Source: Paenibacillus sp. MAHUQ-63 (lineage in GTDB: Bacteria > Bacillota > Bacilli > Paenibacillales > NBRC-103111). Taken from it: a stretch of DNA of 64,000 bases. The translations under genes were made by a program, and so were the position numbers. Under the pieces are notes generated by a model. The model did not search any database. It was not told where the DNA came from and saw only the letters and a program-made list of their open reading frames with translations. Each line of letters opens with the position of its first letter. Position 1 is the first letter of the stretch. Shown here piece by piece: positions 1 to 9,597 of the stretch. The DNA lies in assembly GCF_028765165.1 (NCBI RefSeq), contig NZ_JARADB010000002.1, positions 1-64,000 on the forward strand, written 5' to 3'.

Positions 1-82
1 AGACGACGAGGTTGATAGGTTCGAGGTGGAAGTGCAGCAATGCATGCAGCTGACGAATACTAATCGGTCGAGGGCTTATCCT
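1..82 (+). rRNA. 23S ribosomal RNA, 3' end (partial)
   Basis: The first bases match the conserved tail of Firmicute 23S rRNA (GACGAGGTTGATAGGTTCGA, then GACGAATACTAATCGGTCGA). Only the last part of the gene is in the window. The exact 3' end is estimated from the Bacillus homologue. Confidence 0.93.
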
Positions 83-248
83 AAGCTAACCCAAGAAAGT
101 GAAGAAAAGCTTCGTAGCTTATTCCGATTACTTTCTCGGGGCCCAAAGAACATACCTAAGTGTTCAACTTTACATAAGTTTCGTATCTAGTTTTCAGGGT
201 GCAAGACATCCTGATGAATAACCGATGTTTCCTGGCAGAAGCATCACG

Positions 249-365
249 TTTGGTGATGATGGCGGAGGGGACCCACGCGTTCCCATCTCGAACACGACCG
301 TTAAGCCCTCCAGCGTCGATGGTACTTGAACCGCAGGGTTCTGGGAGAGTAGAACGTTGCCAAGC
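249..365 (+). rRNA. 5S ribosomal RNA
   Basis: A 117-base stretch begins TTTGGTGATGATGGCGGAGG, contains the conserved loop CCCATCTCGAACACGACCG and ends in GTTGCCAAGC, which pairs with the 5' end. It lies about 165 bases after the 23S tail, as expected for the end of an rRNA operon. No tRNA gene follows it. Confidence 0.95.
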
Positions 366-370
366 AGACT

Positions 371-406
371 AAGCCTTACAAGGAGAAATTCTTGTAAGGC
401 TTTTTC
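371..406 (+). terminator. rRNA operon terminator 1
   Basis: Twelve-base stem AAGCCTTACAAG with CTTGTAAGGCTT around a short loop, followed by a T run. It starts 6 bases after the 5S gene and ends the rRNA operon. Confidence 0.93.
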
Positions 407-411
407 AATTC

Positions 412-441
412 AAAGCCCGAGGGAACTTCCCTCGGGCTTTC
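412..441 (+). terminator. rRNA operon terminator 2
   Basis: A near-perfect stem AAAGCCCGAGGGA / TCCCTCGGGCTTT with a tetraloop-size loop lies directly after the first terminator. Tandem terminators are common behind rRNA operons. Confidence 0.85.
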
Positions 442-674
442 TCTATCTACTAAGCATTCAGATCATATAACCCTGGGCTATGTTCATTTGGAAGCTCCGG
501 CAATGTCGGGAACGATCATGTTAATTAACATGTTAGCGTTCCTCGTTCTGCCAAACCTATGCAAGAATAGCACTGCAACTTGAAGCCCCTCTCGAGATTA
601 AAAACGATCAAAGTGATGAACAATAAATTTGCAAAAAGCTTTTTAATTTCATCTATCAGAGGGAGGGGAATCAT

Positions 675-818
675 TTGTCCAGGTGCTGCTATTACTGCAA
701 TACGAATGCCGACATAGCCCACAGTATAACGATTTATCAAAAAGATGGGATAGAGGATAAAATAGAAGTTTTATGTCGTTCTTGTTACTCAGAATGGCTT
801 CTTTCATTAAAGGGTTAG
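675..818 (+). CDS. small Cys-rich (zinc-ribbon-like) protein, 47 aa
   Basis: I do not recognise a named family. The reading frame starts at TTG, 6 bases behind a strong ribosome binding site (GAGGGAGGGGAA). The product begins MSRCCYYCNT and later has VLCRSCYSEW, so two CxxC knuckles (Cys5/Cys8 and Cys34/Cys37) about 26 residues apart could hold one zinc ion. A clean terminator follows within 30 bases. The codons look like those of neighbouring genes. It could be a small nucleic-acid-binding or regulatory protein; nothing in the context tells which. Confidence 0.6.
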   Translation: MSRCCYYCNTNADIAHSITIYQKDGIEDKIEVLCRSCYSEWLLSLKG

Positions 819-844
819 ATTACTAAGTAAATATCTATTTAAAG

Positions 845-872
845 CGCTATTGCCTTTGCAATAGCGTTTTTT
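845..872 (+). terminator. terminator after the small Cys-rich gene
   Basis: Perfect nine-base stem CGCTATTGC / GCAATAGCG with a four-base loop, followed by six T. It isolates the small upstream gene from aconitase, which supports that gene being real. Confidence 0.9.
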
Positions 873-957
873 CGTTTACATATTCGTTAATCCGAAGGGA
901 ATATTATCATTTTAGCAGCACTATAACGTTTGGCTTCAATCTAGAGGAGGATTCAAC

Positions 958-3693
958 ATGTCTGATAAGGACTTTTCTACTGTACGTAAAGAGTTAACCG
1001 TTGGCTCGAAAACTTACAAATACTATAGCCTTCCTGATTTCGAAAGCCAAGGGTACGGAGCCGTCAGCAAGCTTCCTTTTTCTATCCGGGTTTTACTAGA
1101 AGCTGCTATCCGTCAATTTGACGGTCGTTCCATTACGAGTGAACATGTTAAACAAATTGCTCGCTGGGCTGACCAACGCGATGTCAACAAAGAGATTCCT
1201 TTCATCCCGGCACGGATCGTCCTACAAGATTTCACAGGTGTGCCGGTCGTTGTTGACTTGGCAGCGATGCGGGCGACGATGGCCCGTGTTGGCGGTGATC
1301 CTAAACGGATCAATCCCCTGGTCCCTGTAGATTTAGTCATTGACCACTCTATTATGGTGGATGCTTCCGGGACACCGGAGGCACTCGAGTACAACATTAA
1401 TTTAGAATTCGAAAGAAATGAAGAACGCTACCGTTTCTTGCGTTGGGCCCAAACGGCCTTCGAGAATTTCCGGGCGATTCCGCCTTCGACAGGCATTGTT
1501 CACCAAGTCAACTTGGAGTATCTGGCATCCGTTGCAGCCACGAAGACGATCGGCGGTGAAACGGTCGTTTACCCGGATTCTCTTGTCGGCACAGACTCGC
1601 ATACGACAATGATCAACGGTTTAGGTGTTGTAGGCTGGGGAGTTGGGGGGATCGAGGCTGAAGCTGGCATGCTTGGACAACCTCTTTATTTTGTAGCTCC
1701 GGATGTCATTGGCTTTCGGATCACCGGCCATCTGGCAGAAGGGGCTACGGCAACCGACCTTGCGCTGACGGTTACGCAAATTTTGCGTAAGAAAGGGGTT
1801 GTCGGTAAATTTATTGAGTTCTTTGGCCCCGGCTTAAGCAATATCTCATTAGCCGACCGTGCAACTGTAGCGAATATGGCACCGGAGTATGGGGCTACCA
1901 TTGGTTTCTTCCCTGTAGATGTCGAAACATTGAATTATTTGAAGGGTACCGGCCGTGATGCTGACCAAGTCGAGCTTGTAGAAGCCTATTACAAAGCACA
2001 AGGTTTGTTCCGGACAGATAGTACGCCTGATCCTGTCTTCACCGATATTATTGAGCTTGATCTCGGCTCCGTTGTACCAAGTCTGGCAGGTCCTAAACGT
2101 CCGCAAGACCGCGTAGAGCTTACGAAATTGAAGGAATCCTTCAATTCCATCATTCGTTTGCCGATCGATCAAGGCGGATATGGTCTAAGCGACGAGGAAA
2201 TCAACGAAGAGGTGGATATTGTATACCCTAACGGTGAAACCGTAAGAATGGGGACCGGCGCGGTAGTCATCGCTGCGATTACTTCTTGCACGAATACGTC
2301 CAATCCAAGTGTGATGATGGGGGCGGGACTTGTGGCGAAGAAAGCCGTTGCCCGTGGTCTCAGAAAGCCCTTATATGTGAAAAGCTCATTAACGCCGGGT
2401 TCCTTGGTTGTTACGGAGTATCTATCCAGAGCCGGTTTACTTGAGCCGCTAGAAGCACTAGGGTTTCATGTTGTTGGCTACGGCTGTGCAACTTGCATTG
2501 GAAACTCCGGTCCGCTTACGGAAGAGGTCAGTAAAGCCATCGCCAATAAAAATATGACCGTATCCGCTGTTATCTCCGGAAACCGTAACTTCGAAGGCCG
2601 CGTTCATGCCCAAGTCAAAGCTAACTACCTTGGTTCGCCTCCGCTGGTAGTGGCCTACGCGCTTGCAGGTACAGTTAATATCGATTTGGCCACCGACCCA
2701 ATTGGTTACGATCATCATAATCAGCCGGTCTATCTCAAAGATATTTGGCCGACCAATCAAGAGATCCAAGAAGCACTTGACATGGCTATGGATGCAGAAA
2801 CATTCCGTGATAAATACAGCAATGTATTTCGTGCTAATGAGCGCTTCAACCAAATCGCAATACCAGAAGGTAACTTATACGAATTTGACGAGAATTCCAC
2901 CTATATTCAAGAGCCGCCGTTCTTCATGGACCTCAGTACGGTTCCCTCTGATATTGCGGACATTCAAGGCGCGAGAACACTGGCGCTATTAGAGGATTCG
3001 ATTACGACGGATCATATTTCCCCCGCTGGCAACATCAAAGGGGATAGCCCTGCAGGTCAGTATCTTGTGCAACATGGTGTAAAAAGGCACGACTTCAACT
3101 CCTATGGTTCGAGGCGTGGTAATCACGAAGTCATGATGCGCGGGACTTTTGCAAATATTCGCATCAGGAACCAACTGGCGCCGGGAACCGAGGGAGGCGT
3201 AACCACTTACCTTCCGACGGGGGAAATCGAGTCCATTTATGATGCATCCGTGAAATATCAGGAGAATGGCCAGAACCTCATTATTCTTGCAGGCAAAGAG
3301 TACGGAACTGGAAGCTCGCGAGACTGGGCGGCAAAAGGTACATTCCTGCTAGGCGTGAAGGCAGTTATCGCGGAAAGCTTCGAACGAATCCATAGGAGCA
3401 ACCTTGTGGGTATGGGCGTTCTACCGCTTCAATTCCTGGAGGGGACAAGCTGGAAAGCATTCGGTCTGACGGGCCGTGAAACATTTGATATAACAGGCTT
3501 GAGCAATGAGATCCTACCAGGTTCTACGGCCAATGTGACGGTAACCCGCGAGGATGGTACAACGTTTAATTTTAGCGTACTCGTGCGTTTGGATAGCCTG
3601 GTCGATGTAGATTACTACCGGAATGGCGGTATTCTGCAAACTGTTCTGCGCCAGATGATCGCGGAGACAAACAGTGAGAGCGTGACTATATAA
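958..3693 (+). CDS. acnA: aconitate hydratase
   Basis: Aconitase of the TCA cycle: converts citrate to isocitrate through cis-aconitate with a [4Fe-4S] cluster in the cytoplasm. The 911-residue length is normal for the AcnA/IRP1 type. Cluster cysteines are seen in [12 protein letters not shown] (about residue 443) and in [12 protein letters not shown] (about 508 to 511). Substrate-site segments [17 protein letters not shown] and, near the C terminus, [13 protein letters not shown] are conserved. The start is an ATG 8 bases behind AGAGGAGG. The gene stands alone between terminators. In Firmicutes this enzyme can also bind RNA when the cluster is lost; that is family knowledge, not visible here. 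Confidence 0.97.
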   Translation: MSDKDFSTVRKELTVGSKTYKYYSLPDFESQGYGAVSKLPFSIRVLLEAAIRQFDGRSITSEHVKQIARWADQRDVNKEIPFIPARIVLQDFTGVPVVVDLAAMRATMARVGGDPKRINPLVPVDLVIDHSIMVDASGTPEALEYNINLEFERNEERYRFLRWAQTAFENFRAIPPSTGIVHQVNLEYLASVAATKTIGGETVVYPDSLVGTDSHTTMINGLGVVGWGVGGIEAEAGMLGQPLYFVAPDVIGFRITGHLAEGATATDLALTVTQILRKKGVVGKFIEFFGPGLSNISLADRATVANMAPEYGATIGFFPVDVETLNYLKGTGRDADQVELVEAYYKAQGLFRTDSTPDPVFTDIIELDLGSVVPSLAGPKRPQDRVELTKLKESFNSIIRLPIDQGGYGLSDEEINEEVDIVYPNGETVRMGTGAVVIAAITSCTNTSNPSVMMGAGLVAKKAVARGLRKPLYVKSSLTPGSLVVTEYLSRAGLLEPLEALGFHVVGYGCATCIGNSGPLTEEVSKAIANKNMTVSAVISGNRNFEGRVHAQVKANYLGSPPLVVAYALAGTVNIDLATDPIGYDHHNQPVYLKDIWPTNQEIQEALDMAMDAETFRDKYSNVFRANERFNQIAIPEGNLYEFDENSTYIQEPPFFMDLSTVPSDIADIQGARTLALLEDSITTDHISPAGNIKGDSPAGQYLVQHGVKRHDFNSYGSRRGNHEVMMRGTFANIRIRNQLAPGTEGGVTTYLPTGEIESIYDASVKYQENGQNLIILAGKEYGTGSSRDWAAKGTFLLGVKAVIAESFERIHRSNLVGMGVLPLQFLEGTSWKAFGLTGRETFDITGLSNEILPGSTANVTVTREDGTTFNFSVLVRLDSLVDVDYYRNGGILQTVLRQMIAETNSESVTI

Positions 3694-3717
3694 ACATATG
3701 GAGGAGCGTGGAACAAT

Positions 3718-3942
3718 TTGGTCAAACTCCAACGAGTTATTACAGTTCTTAGTATTTTATCGATGTTGATATCCTTTACGGGTTGTAATACTTCCACAAG
3801 TAACAGTGAGAAAAATAAGAATAAGGAAGATCAGGCAGAAGAACGAAAAGATAAACAAGAAGCAAAAAAGACCGATGAGGAAGATAAAAAAGCAACCGGT
3901 GATACGGAGGCGGATAAAAATAAAGGAAAGAAGGATAAATAG
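3718..3942 (+). CDS. small lysine/glutamate-rich lipoprotein, 74 aa
   Basis: The product starts from TTG behind GGAGGAGCG and has a short hydrophobic signal ending in a lipobox (SFTGC), so the mature protein would be anchored to the outer face of the membrane by Cys23. The rest is almost only Lys, Glu, Asp and Gln and is probably disordered. No known domain is recognised. It sits 25 bases after acnA and may be cotranscribed with it; a strong terminator follows. Confidence 0.7.
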   Translation: MVKLQRVITVLSILSMLISFTGCNTSTSNSEKNKNKEDQAEERKDKQEAKKTDEEDKKATGDTEADKNKGKKDK

Positions 3943-3952
3943 CCTTTTGGAG

Positions 3953-3986
3953 GCTTGCCGCTGGATGTCCAGTGGCAAGCTTTTTT
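3953..3986 (+). terminator. terminator after lipoprotein gene
   Basis: Twelve-base stem GCTTGCCGCTGG / CCAGTGGCAAGC with loop ATGT and six T residues. Confidence 0.93.
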
Positions 3987-4119
3987 CATTGGACAAATGT
4001 TCCATACATCGGCACGTGCTCAGGACCGCTGGGCTGAACGAGGAAATGCACGTACAGAGTAAAGTGCTAAAAGTTGGATATAATAACTCGTAGCCTGAGC
4101 ACGAAGGACGTGAACGTGA

Positions 4120-5640
4120 GTGAACTGGTCTAAGAAATCGAACCTTCTCGGAGAACAAAAAGAGCGAATCAGTAGCGATATTCCGAGTCAAAATATTGGA
4201 AAGAGCATGATTGAGAATGAGCAAATCTTGAAACATATCTTTCAAAATTGTTCAGATATTCAATTTCATGAAATGGTCATTCAAGGTTCGACTAAATTGC
4301 TGTTCATTTACGTTGACGGAATGATCAATGCAGACCTCATTATGACTAATGTGCTTCGGCCTTTAATGTACGATGGGCTGCCTCAAGGACTTGGGACATT
4401 GGAATCTATCTCGCAAATCTGCGAAAAGAATCTTATTTCTATTTTACAAACCAAGAAAGTCTCTGACATCGGGGATATTACCGAACACATTCTAAAGGGG
4501 AACATCGCAATATTGGCAGATGGCGATGACGTCGCCCTTCTTGGGGATGTCTCCAAATTCGAAACTCGAAGCGTTCAAGAGTCTTCCGGCGAGATTACGC
4601 TTCGAGGTTCCAGAGAAAGCTTTACGGAACACCTTCGAACGAATACGTCTTTGCTGCGCAGGATACTGGCAACCCCTAAGTTGAAAATGGAATCTTTACA
4701 GCTCGGTACCTTAACAAAGACCGAAATCGTTGTGGTTTACCTGGAAGGCATCGTTTCTATGTCCGTATTAAATGAAGTCCGCTACCGTCTAAGTCAAATC
4801 CAAATCGATGGCATACTGGAATCCGGGTATATCGAGGAATCTATTGAAGAGACTCATTATTCACCTTTTTCTCAATTAGGGAACACGGAGCGTCCGGATG
4901 TGGTTGCAGCCGGATTGCTGGAGGGGAAATTAGCGATCATCACCGATGGGTCTCCTTTTGCACTTGTAGCCCCAATTACATTTTGGGGCGGATTACAGGC
5001 GCCTGACGATTATTATGAACGATTTCTGTTCGTAAACTTTAGTCGTTGGATTCGTTATATCTTTATTTTCTTTTCGGTCGTTTCCCCCTCTATCTATATT
5101 GCGTTAACCAATTTCCATCCGGAGATGGTTCCTCCCAAACTGATGATTACAATTGCCGCACTGCGAGAAATGTCTCCCTTCCCATCTGTGATTGAAGTGT
5201 TTTTGATGGAGCTGATGTTTGAAGGGCTGCGGGAAGCCGGCATCCGGTTGCCGCAACAGATCGGCCCCCTTGTGACCGTAGCTGGAGCCTTGGTCATCGG
5301 TGAAGCGGCTGTGCGTGCCGGTATCATTTCAGCGCCTATTGTTATTGTCGTATCGGCTGCGGGAATCGCATCGTTCGTCATTCCGCGATATCGAGCTGGT
5401 TTTCCCTTGCGGATTTTAAGATTCCCTTTATTGATACTATCCGGAGCTTTTGGCTTATTAGGGTTAGCCATCGGCATTATTGCGATTATTACGCATCTGA
5501 TTCACTTAAGTCCATTCGGGACTCCCTATCTTGAACCTGTCACACCGCTTATCCCTCGCCGGCTTAAGGATGTGTTGATGCGGCAGCCGCACAAACTTTC
5601 TATACAGAATAAGCCTGATAATGGGGCTGATCATCCATGA
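4120..5640 (+). CDS. spore germination protein, GerA family A subunit (GerAA/GerKA-like)
   Basis: A-subunit of a nutrient germinant receptor in the inner spore membrane. The 506 residues are normal for the family. The N-terminal half is the soluble domain (segments such as YVDGMINADLIMTNVLRPLM and VYLEGIVSMSVLNEVRYRL), and about five membrane segments follow from residue 305 on. The start is a GTG behind GAAGGA; an overlapping upstream GTG lies in another frame. Its stop overlaps the next gene by four bases, and the A-C-B gene order is a usual arrangement for these operons. A TATAAT-like -10 at 4079 to 4084 lies upstream, but I could not make out a convincing forespore sigma-G -35. The specific receptor paralogue cannot be named. 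Confidence 0.93.
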   Translation: MNWSKKSNLLGEQKERISSDIPSQNIGKSMIENEQILKHIFQNCSDIQFHEMVIQGSTKLLFIYVDGMINADLIMTNVLRPLMYDGLPQGLGTLESISQICEKNLISILQTKKVSDIGDITEHILKGNIAILADGDDVALLGDVSKFETRSVQESSGEITLRGSRESFTEHLRTNTSLLRRILATPKLKMESLQLGTLTKTEIVVVYLEGIVSMSVLNEVRYRLSQIQIDGILESGYIEESIEETHYSPFSQLGNTERPDVVAAGLLEGKLAIITDGSPFALVAPITFWGGLQAPDDYYERFLFVNFSRWIRYIFIFFSVVSPSIYIALTNFHPEMVPPKLMITIAALREMSPFPSVIEVFLMELMFEGLREAGIRLPQQIGPLVTVAGALVIGEAAVRAGIISAPIVIVVSAAGIASFVIPRYRAGFPLRILRFPLLILSGAFGLLGLAIGIIAIITHLIHLSPFGTPYLEPVTPLIPRRLKDVLMRQPHKLSIQNKPDNGADHP

Positions 5641-6794
5641 AGAGAGCAGGAAAGCTTGGTTTCGTATTGCTTCTGATGATAGCGATCTTAACGGGGTGTT
5701 GGGACCAGCGGGAACCGAACCAGCTCGCTTTTATTAACGGCGCGGCAATGGATCTTACCAAAGACGGTAAATTTGAAATTAGCTCTTTATTGGCGATTCC
5801 AGCAGTGATTGGCGGCGGTTTAAACGGTGGCGGCGATGGAGGAAACAAAAAAAGCTTCCATGTCGTGTCCGCTACTGGAAAGGATTTCATGGATGCCGGT
5901 CAAAACCTGCAAACACAGCTCTCCCGACAGTTATTTTACGGTCATCGCCAGACGATACTCGTCGGTCAACGGATGGCGGAATATGGGATAGCCAGCTTTA
6001 TCGACATGGTTATTCGTAATCCGCAATCGGAGATGCGCTCAACGATTTATGTAGTTAAAGATGGGGATGCCAAAGACCTCCTTTCCATGGAGCCTATTTT
6101 TGACCCGTACACATCAACGGAACTCGTGAGTCAACAAGATACTTTACAAATAAACCCCTACTATTACCGTAATTTTTTGTCGGAATCTTTGAGCCAGGGG
6201 ACCTATCCCCTCTTGCCTGCGGTCAGCATGACGCCCTTGAAGAAGTACGTGTATACCGGATCTGCTATTCTAAACAAAGACAATGGTCTCAAATTAGCAG
6301 GCTTCTTGAATACTAGAGAATCTTTCTATGCCAATTGGATAACAGGCAAACAGAAGGGGTTTATCATCACATCTTATATCACGCAGGGGAACGGAAACAT
6401 CAGCCTAAATATGCAAAAATTAGATCGGCGCATACGAGTGAATCTCGTCAATGATCAAATACAAATCGAGGTACGACTGGTAGGCAAAGGGTCCATTGTA
6501 GAAAACAATGCGACCTTGGATCCGACCGCGCGAAAAGATCTGCAAATCATACAGGATGAATTCAATCTCACGACTCAAAATTCTGTACAGCAGCTCATAG
6601 ATAAAGTGCAGAAGGAGTACAAAACGGATATTTTCGGGTTTGGCGAAGTGGTTCATCGAAAATACCCAAAACAATGGAAAAACCTTGAGAAGGATTGGAG
6701 CCATACCTTTTCTCAACTTCAAGTCTCCGTCAAAGTAGACATTCATTGCAAAGAACCGGGCCAAACGACTTCATCTATCATGAGCAGGCCTTGA
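5637..6794 (+). CDS. spore germination lipoprotein, Ger(x)C family
   Basis: C-subunit lipoprotein of the germinant receptor. The first residues MKRAGKLGFVLLLMIAILTG are a lipoprotein signal, followed by the family signature CWDQREPNQLAFINGAAMD, with Cys21 as the lipidation site. The length (385 residues) is normal. It overlaps the A-subunit gene by an ATGA and is followed almost at once by the B-subunit gene, so the three are one operon. Confidence 0.95.
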   Translation: MKRAGKLGFVLLLMIAILTGCWDQREPNQLAFINGAAMDLTKDGKFEISSLLAIPAVIGGGLNGGGDGGNKKSFHVVSATGKDFMDAGQNLQTQLSRQLFYGHRQTILVGQRMAEYGIASFIDMVIRNPQSEMRSTIYVVKDGDAKDLLSMEPIFDPYTSTELVSQQDTLQINPYYYRNFLSESLSQGTYPLLPAVSMTPLKKYVYTGSAILNKDNGLKLAGFLNTRESFYANWITGKQKGFIITSYITQGNGNISLNMQKLDRRIRVNLVNDQIQIEVRLVGKGSIVENNATLDPTARKDLQIIQDEFNLTTQNSVQQLIDKVQKEYKTDIFGFGEVVHRKYPKQWKNLEKDWSHTFSQLQVSVKVDIHCKEPGQTTSSIMSRP

Positions 6795-6837
6795 TTTGCG
6801 TAAGCCTGTATTTCATCTTAGAGGAGTGAAGGGATTC

Positions 6838-7932
6838 ATGAAGTTATCGGGAAATCAGCTATTCTGGATTATTGTAACGACAGAAGTCATTGCGATGATC
6901 GGGTTAAGAATTTCACCTGCGATCATTATAGCCAAACAAGATGCGTGGTTATCCATGTTGATGGCGGGTGGCATAGGGATAGCCTTAAGCTTACCTGTTA
7001 TTCATTTGAGCATGCTCCACCCTAATCAAACATTGACCTTATTTAGTCAATCCCTTCTAGGGAAATGGTTCGGAAGAATACTGGTTATTCCGTTTCTCAT
7101 TGTGTGGTATATCCTATCCGCTGCTTTATTGCGTTCCTTTGCGGACTTCTTACACCTTGTTCTTGTTGATCGTACACCTCTTTGGATGATTATGATTCTC
7201 TTGGTTGGTGTAACGATCTATATGACTTATTCAGCGGGAATTACAGGGATCGGCCGATTCTGCGAGCTAATGGGTCCGGTTATTATGTTAACGCTGTTGA
7301 TCAGTATCATTTTGAATGTGGGCAACGTGGATTTGCGTTATTTACAGCCTGTTTATTTTGATTCCGGGTGGTTGAACATCGTAAAAGGATCACTGGCCCC
7401 CTCCATTTGGTTCGCAGGTCCGTTCACCTTCTTGGTCATCATCTCGTTTATGCAGCAACCGCAAAAAGCTCTTTCCCGGTCGATTTGGGGGATCTGTACG
7501 ACCGTTTTAATAGTCTCGATTTCCACACTTATGGTCATATTGGTTTTTGGCCCTAATTTATCAGCCAAAATAAGATTTCCTTACTTCATGTTTGTAAGAA
7601 CCATTGACATATTAAATTTCATTCAAAACGTCGATATCTTCATTATGTTTATCTGGATTTTCGGAGTGTTCGCCCAATTATCACTCTATTTCTTTATCGC
7701 TAGCTATGAAACGGCGCAATGGCTCAAAATGAAAGAGTGGCGGAAAATGATCTGGATCGGGGCGCCGATTATTTTTATTATGGCTATTCTGATTCCGGAT
7801 GAGACGGCTTTCACACAATATGACAAATTTTGGACCTCCGTCATATTCCCTGTTTGTGGTATCACCATCCCCCTATTCTTATGGATTATCGCTATGATCA
7901 GGAAAAAATCCTTGAATACGGAGATCAAATGA
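6838..7932 (+). CDS. spore germination protein, GerB family permease-like subunit
   Basis: B-subunit of the germinant receptor, a member of the APC transporter superfamily with about ten membrane helices. It is thought to hold the germinant-binding site. I chose the ATG at 6838, behind GAGGAGTGAAGGG, because the product then starts MKLSGNQLFWIIVTTE as B-subunits usually do. A TTG at 6796 would add 14 residues without a ribosome binding site. It ends the gerA-gerC-gerB operon. Confidence 0.93.
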   Translation: MKLSGNQLFWIIVTTEVIAMIGLRISPAIIIAKQDAWLSMLMAGGIGIALSLPVIHLSMLHPNQTLTLFSQSLLGKWFGRILVIPFLIVWYILSAALLRSFADFLHLVLVDRTPLWMIMILLVGVTIYMTYSAGITGIGRFCELMGPVIMLTLLISIILNVGNVDLRYLQPVYFDSGWLNIVKGSLAPSIWFAGPFTFLVIISFMQQPQKALSRSIWGICTTVLIVSISTLMVILVFGPNLSAKIRFPYFMFVRTIDILNFIQNVDIFIMFIWIFGVFAQLSLYFFIASYETAQWLKMKEWRKMIWIGAPIIFIMAILIPDETAFTQYDKFWTSVIFPVCGITIPLFLWIIAMIRKKSLNTEIK

Positions 7933-8078
7933 TTTATAAGATGAAGGTCATAATGGTAACGGCGAACGGATGGATTAAGGACGCAAGGGGTCCTCTTCCA
8001 TCCGTTCCGTCTCTTCCGGGGCGAGCACGAGACCTGCTCCAAGAAAATTATGAAAACGCTAACATTAAGAACAATTGA
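7928..8078 (+). CDS. possible small ORF coupled to gerB, 49 aa
   Basis: An ATG overlaps the last codons of gerB and opens a frame of 49 codons (MIYKMKVIMVTANGWIKDAR...). No family is recognised. The frame runs through a large hairpin (7964 to 8007), which argues that this may be untranslated 3' sequence rather than a gene. Confidence 0.2.
7964..8007 (+). repeat. long two-part hairpin after the ger operon
   Basis: Outer arms GAACGGATGGA / TCCATCCGTTC pair perfectly and inner arms AGGAC / GTCCT extend the stem. There is no T run, so it is not a classic terminator. It may protect or end the ger messenger RNA. Confidence 0.6.
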
Positions 8079-8104
8079 AGACTATAAATCACAATTCAAA
8101 CTCC

Positions 8105-8154
8105 TGTTTTAGGCGCGGGCACAGGTCTATAATACGAATTGTAAGCGGAACCAA
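8105..8154 (+). promoter_or_regulatory. promoter with cre site for the sugar-binding-protein gene
   Basis: A -10 TATAAT lies at 8128 to 8133, with a weak -35 (TGTTTT, 8105 to 8110) 17 bases upstream. The 16 bases at 8139 to 8154, TTGTAAGCGGAACCAA, fit the CcpA consensus WTGNAANCGNWNNCAW at every fixed position and would cover the transcription start. This predicts carbon catabolite repression of the following transporter. Confidence 0.7.
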
Positions 8155-8177
8155 AACAAAATGAGAGGGGTAGCAAT

Positions 8178-9482
8178 GTGATGAAAAAATTCGTATCCGT
8201 AGCATTGGTCACAACCATGTCCTTATCGATTCTGGCTGCATGCGGAAGTGAAGGAGGAAGCGGCGCCGCTTCCGAGACTAAAAAGCCTGCGGCAACGGCT
8301 GCGGCCCAAGCGAGCGCCAATCCGAGCGATAACGTGAAAGGGAAGGTGACCTTCTTAACGAACCGGACCGATATGATCGATAAGGAGTATAAGGACTACG
8401 CCAAACGTTTTAAAGAAAAATATCCGAACGCCGACATTGAATTCGAAGCGATTCGGGATTATGACAAGAACGTAAAAGTGCGAATCTCTACCGGCGATTA
8501 CCCGGATATCGTATTGATTCCGACGATCCCGAATGCCGATTTACCGAAATATTTCGCACCTTTGGACGATATGGGACTGAACGATAAAATCTACTTCAAA
8601 GATTTCAAAGCGACCGGCGGCAAGCTCTACGGTATTGCTCAAGGTACCAATACCTCTGGTATCGTCTACAACAAGAAAGCTTTTGCGGAAGCGGGCATAA
8701 CGGCCGTACCGAAAACACTGGACGAGTTCTATGCGGCCAGCGAGAAGTTGAAAGCAAAGGGCATGGTGCCGCTAGCCTCCAATTTCAAGGATAAGTGGCC
8801 TCTCAGCTCATGGGTGTGGGATTTGCCAACTTTGATCGCAGGCAATGCGGCCCTTGGCAACGATCGTGTGAAAAGCGACACGCCATATACGTTGGACGGC
8901 CCGTACGGCAAGTCGATGGGCATCTTAAAAACGATGCAGCAGAAGGGCTATTTGGAGCCGGACATTAACTCCACCAATTGGGAACAATCCAAGAAAGACG
9001 TCGCATCCGGCAAATTCGCGATGTACTACCTCGGGAACTGGGTTATTAACCAAGTCATTGAAAATGGCGCTAAATCGGAAGATATCGGCTTCTTCCCCAT
9101 GCCTTTCGATAATTCCGGCAAAATGATGGCACCGCTTTCGCCAGACTGGTTCTACGGCGTCAATAAGAACAGCAAAAACCTTGAAACCGCAAAAGCATTC
9201 TTGAAGTGGCTTATTGTTGATTCCGGATATGACAATTTCGCAGGCTTCATTCCCGTACTTAAGGATAAACAGCCGGAGTTGAAACAATTGGTTGAATTCA
9301 AGAGCTACAACCCAACATTCCTCGAAGGTGTAGCGGACAGCGATCAAGCGGTAGCGACTCAAAATAAAGCGCAAATCGAGCCGCAAGCCATCGTTCAGGA
9401 TTTCGTTCTGGGTGACAGCAAAGCCATATTCGATAAATATAACAAGCAGTGGGCAGACGCCAAAAAAGCGCTTGGATATTAA
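8178..9482 (+). CDS. sugar ABC transporter substrate-binding lipoprotein (family 1)
   Basis: Extracellular solute-binding lipoprotein that delivers a sugar or oligosaccharide to the two permeases encoded next. The signal ends in the lipobox LAAC (Cys near residue 22), then comes a Ser/Ala/Gly-rich linker and an MBP-like fold of about 390 residues with the family features KYPNADIEFEAI and GKFAMYYLGNWVINQ. Start is GTG at 8178 or ATG at 8181, both behind GAGAGGGG. The substrate is not readable. It is clearly paralogous to the product at 12285. Confidence 0.93.
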   Translation: MMKKFVSVALVTTMSLSILAACGSEGGSGAASETKKPAATAAAQASANPSDNVKGKVTFLTNRTDMIDKEYKDYAKRFKEKYPNADIEFEAIRDYDKNVKVRISTGDYPDIVLIPTIPNADLPKYFAPLDDMGLNDKIYFKDFKATGGKLYGIAQGTNTSGIVYNKKAFAEAGITAVPKTLDEFYAASEKLKAKGMVPLASNFKDKWPLSSWVWDLPTLIAGNAALGNDRVKSDTPYTLDGPYGKSMGILKTMQQKGYLEPDINSTNWEQSKKDVASGKFAMYYLGNWVINQVIENGAKSEDIGFFPMPFDNSGKMMAPLSPDWFYGVNKNSKNLETAKAFLKWLIVDSGYDNFAGFIPVLKDKQPELKQLVEFKSYNPTFLEGVADSDQAVATQNKAQIEPQAIVQDFVLGDSKAIFDKYNKQWADAKKALGY

Positions 9483-9525
9483 TACCGAATCCATCAAATA
9501 TAGAAAAAGAAGAGGCTGATAAGGA

Positions 9526-9560
9526 GCAAAATGGATTACCGCATGGGTCATCCATTTTGC
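9526..9560 (+). repeat. intra-operon hairpin between binding protein and permease
   Basis: Ten-base perfect stem GCAAAATGGA / TCCATTTTGC without a T run, in the 115-base gap between the binding protein and the first permease. Such hairpins commonly protect the abundant binding-protein message; that role is inferred. Confidence 0.65.
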
Positions 9561-9597
9561 TTCCAACCAGCCGCTCGGAGAAGGAAGTGAGCTCTCA

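Noticed and set aside
366..674. tRNA genes after the 5S rRNA
   Set aside because: No cloverleaf or TTCGA-type T-loop was found; two terminators follow the 5S gene at once.
525..740. Minus-strand frame of 71 codons near the rRNA operon
   Set aside because: It is antisense to the small Cys-rich gene, which has a strong ribosome binding site and terminator; the minus frame has neither.
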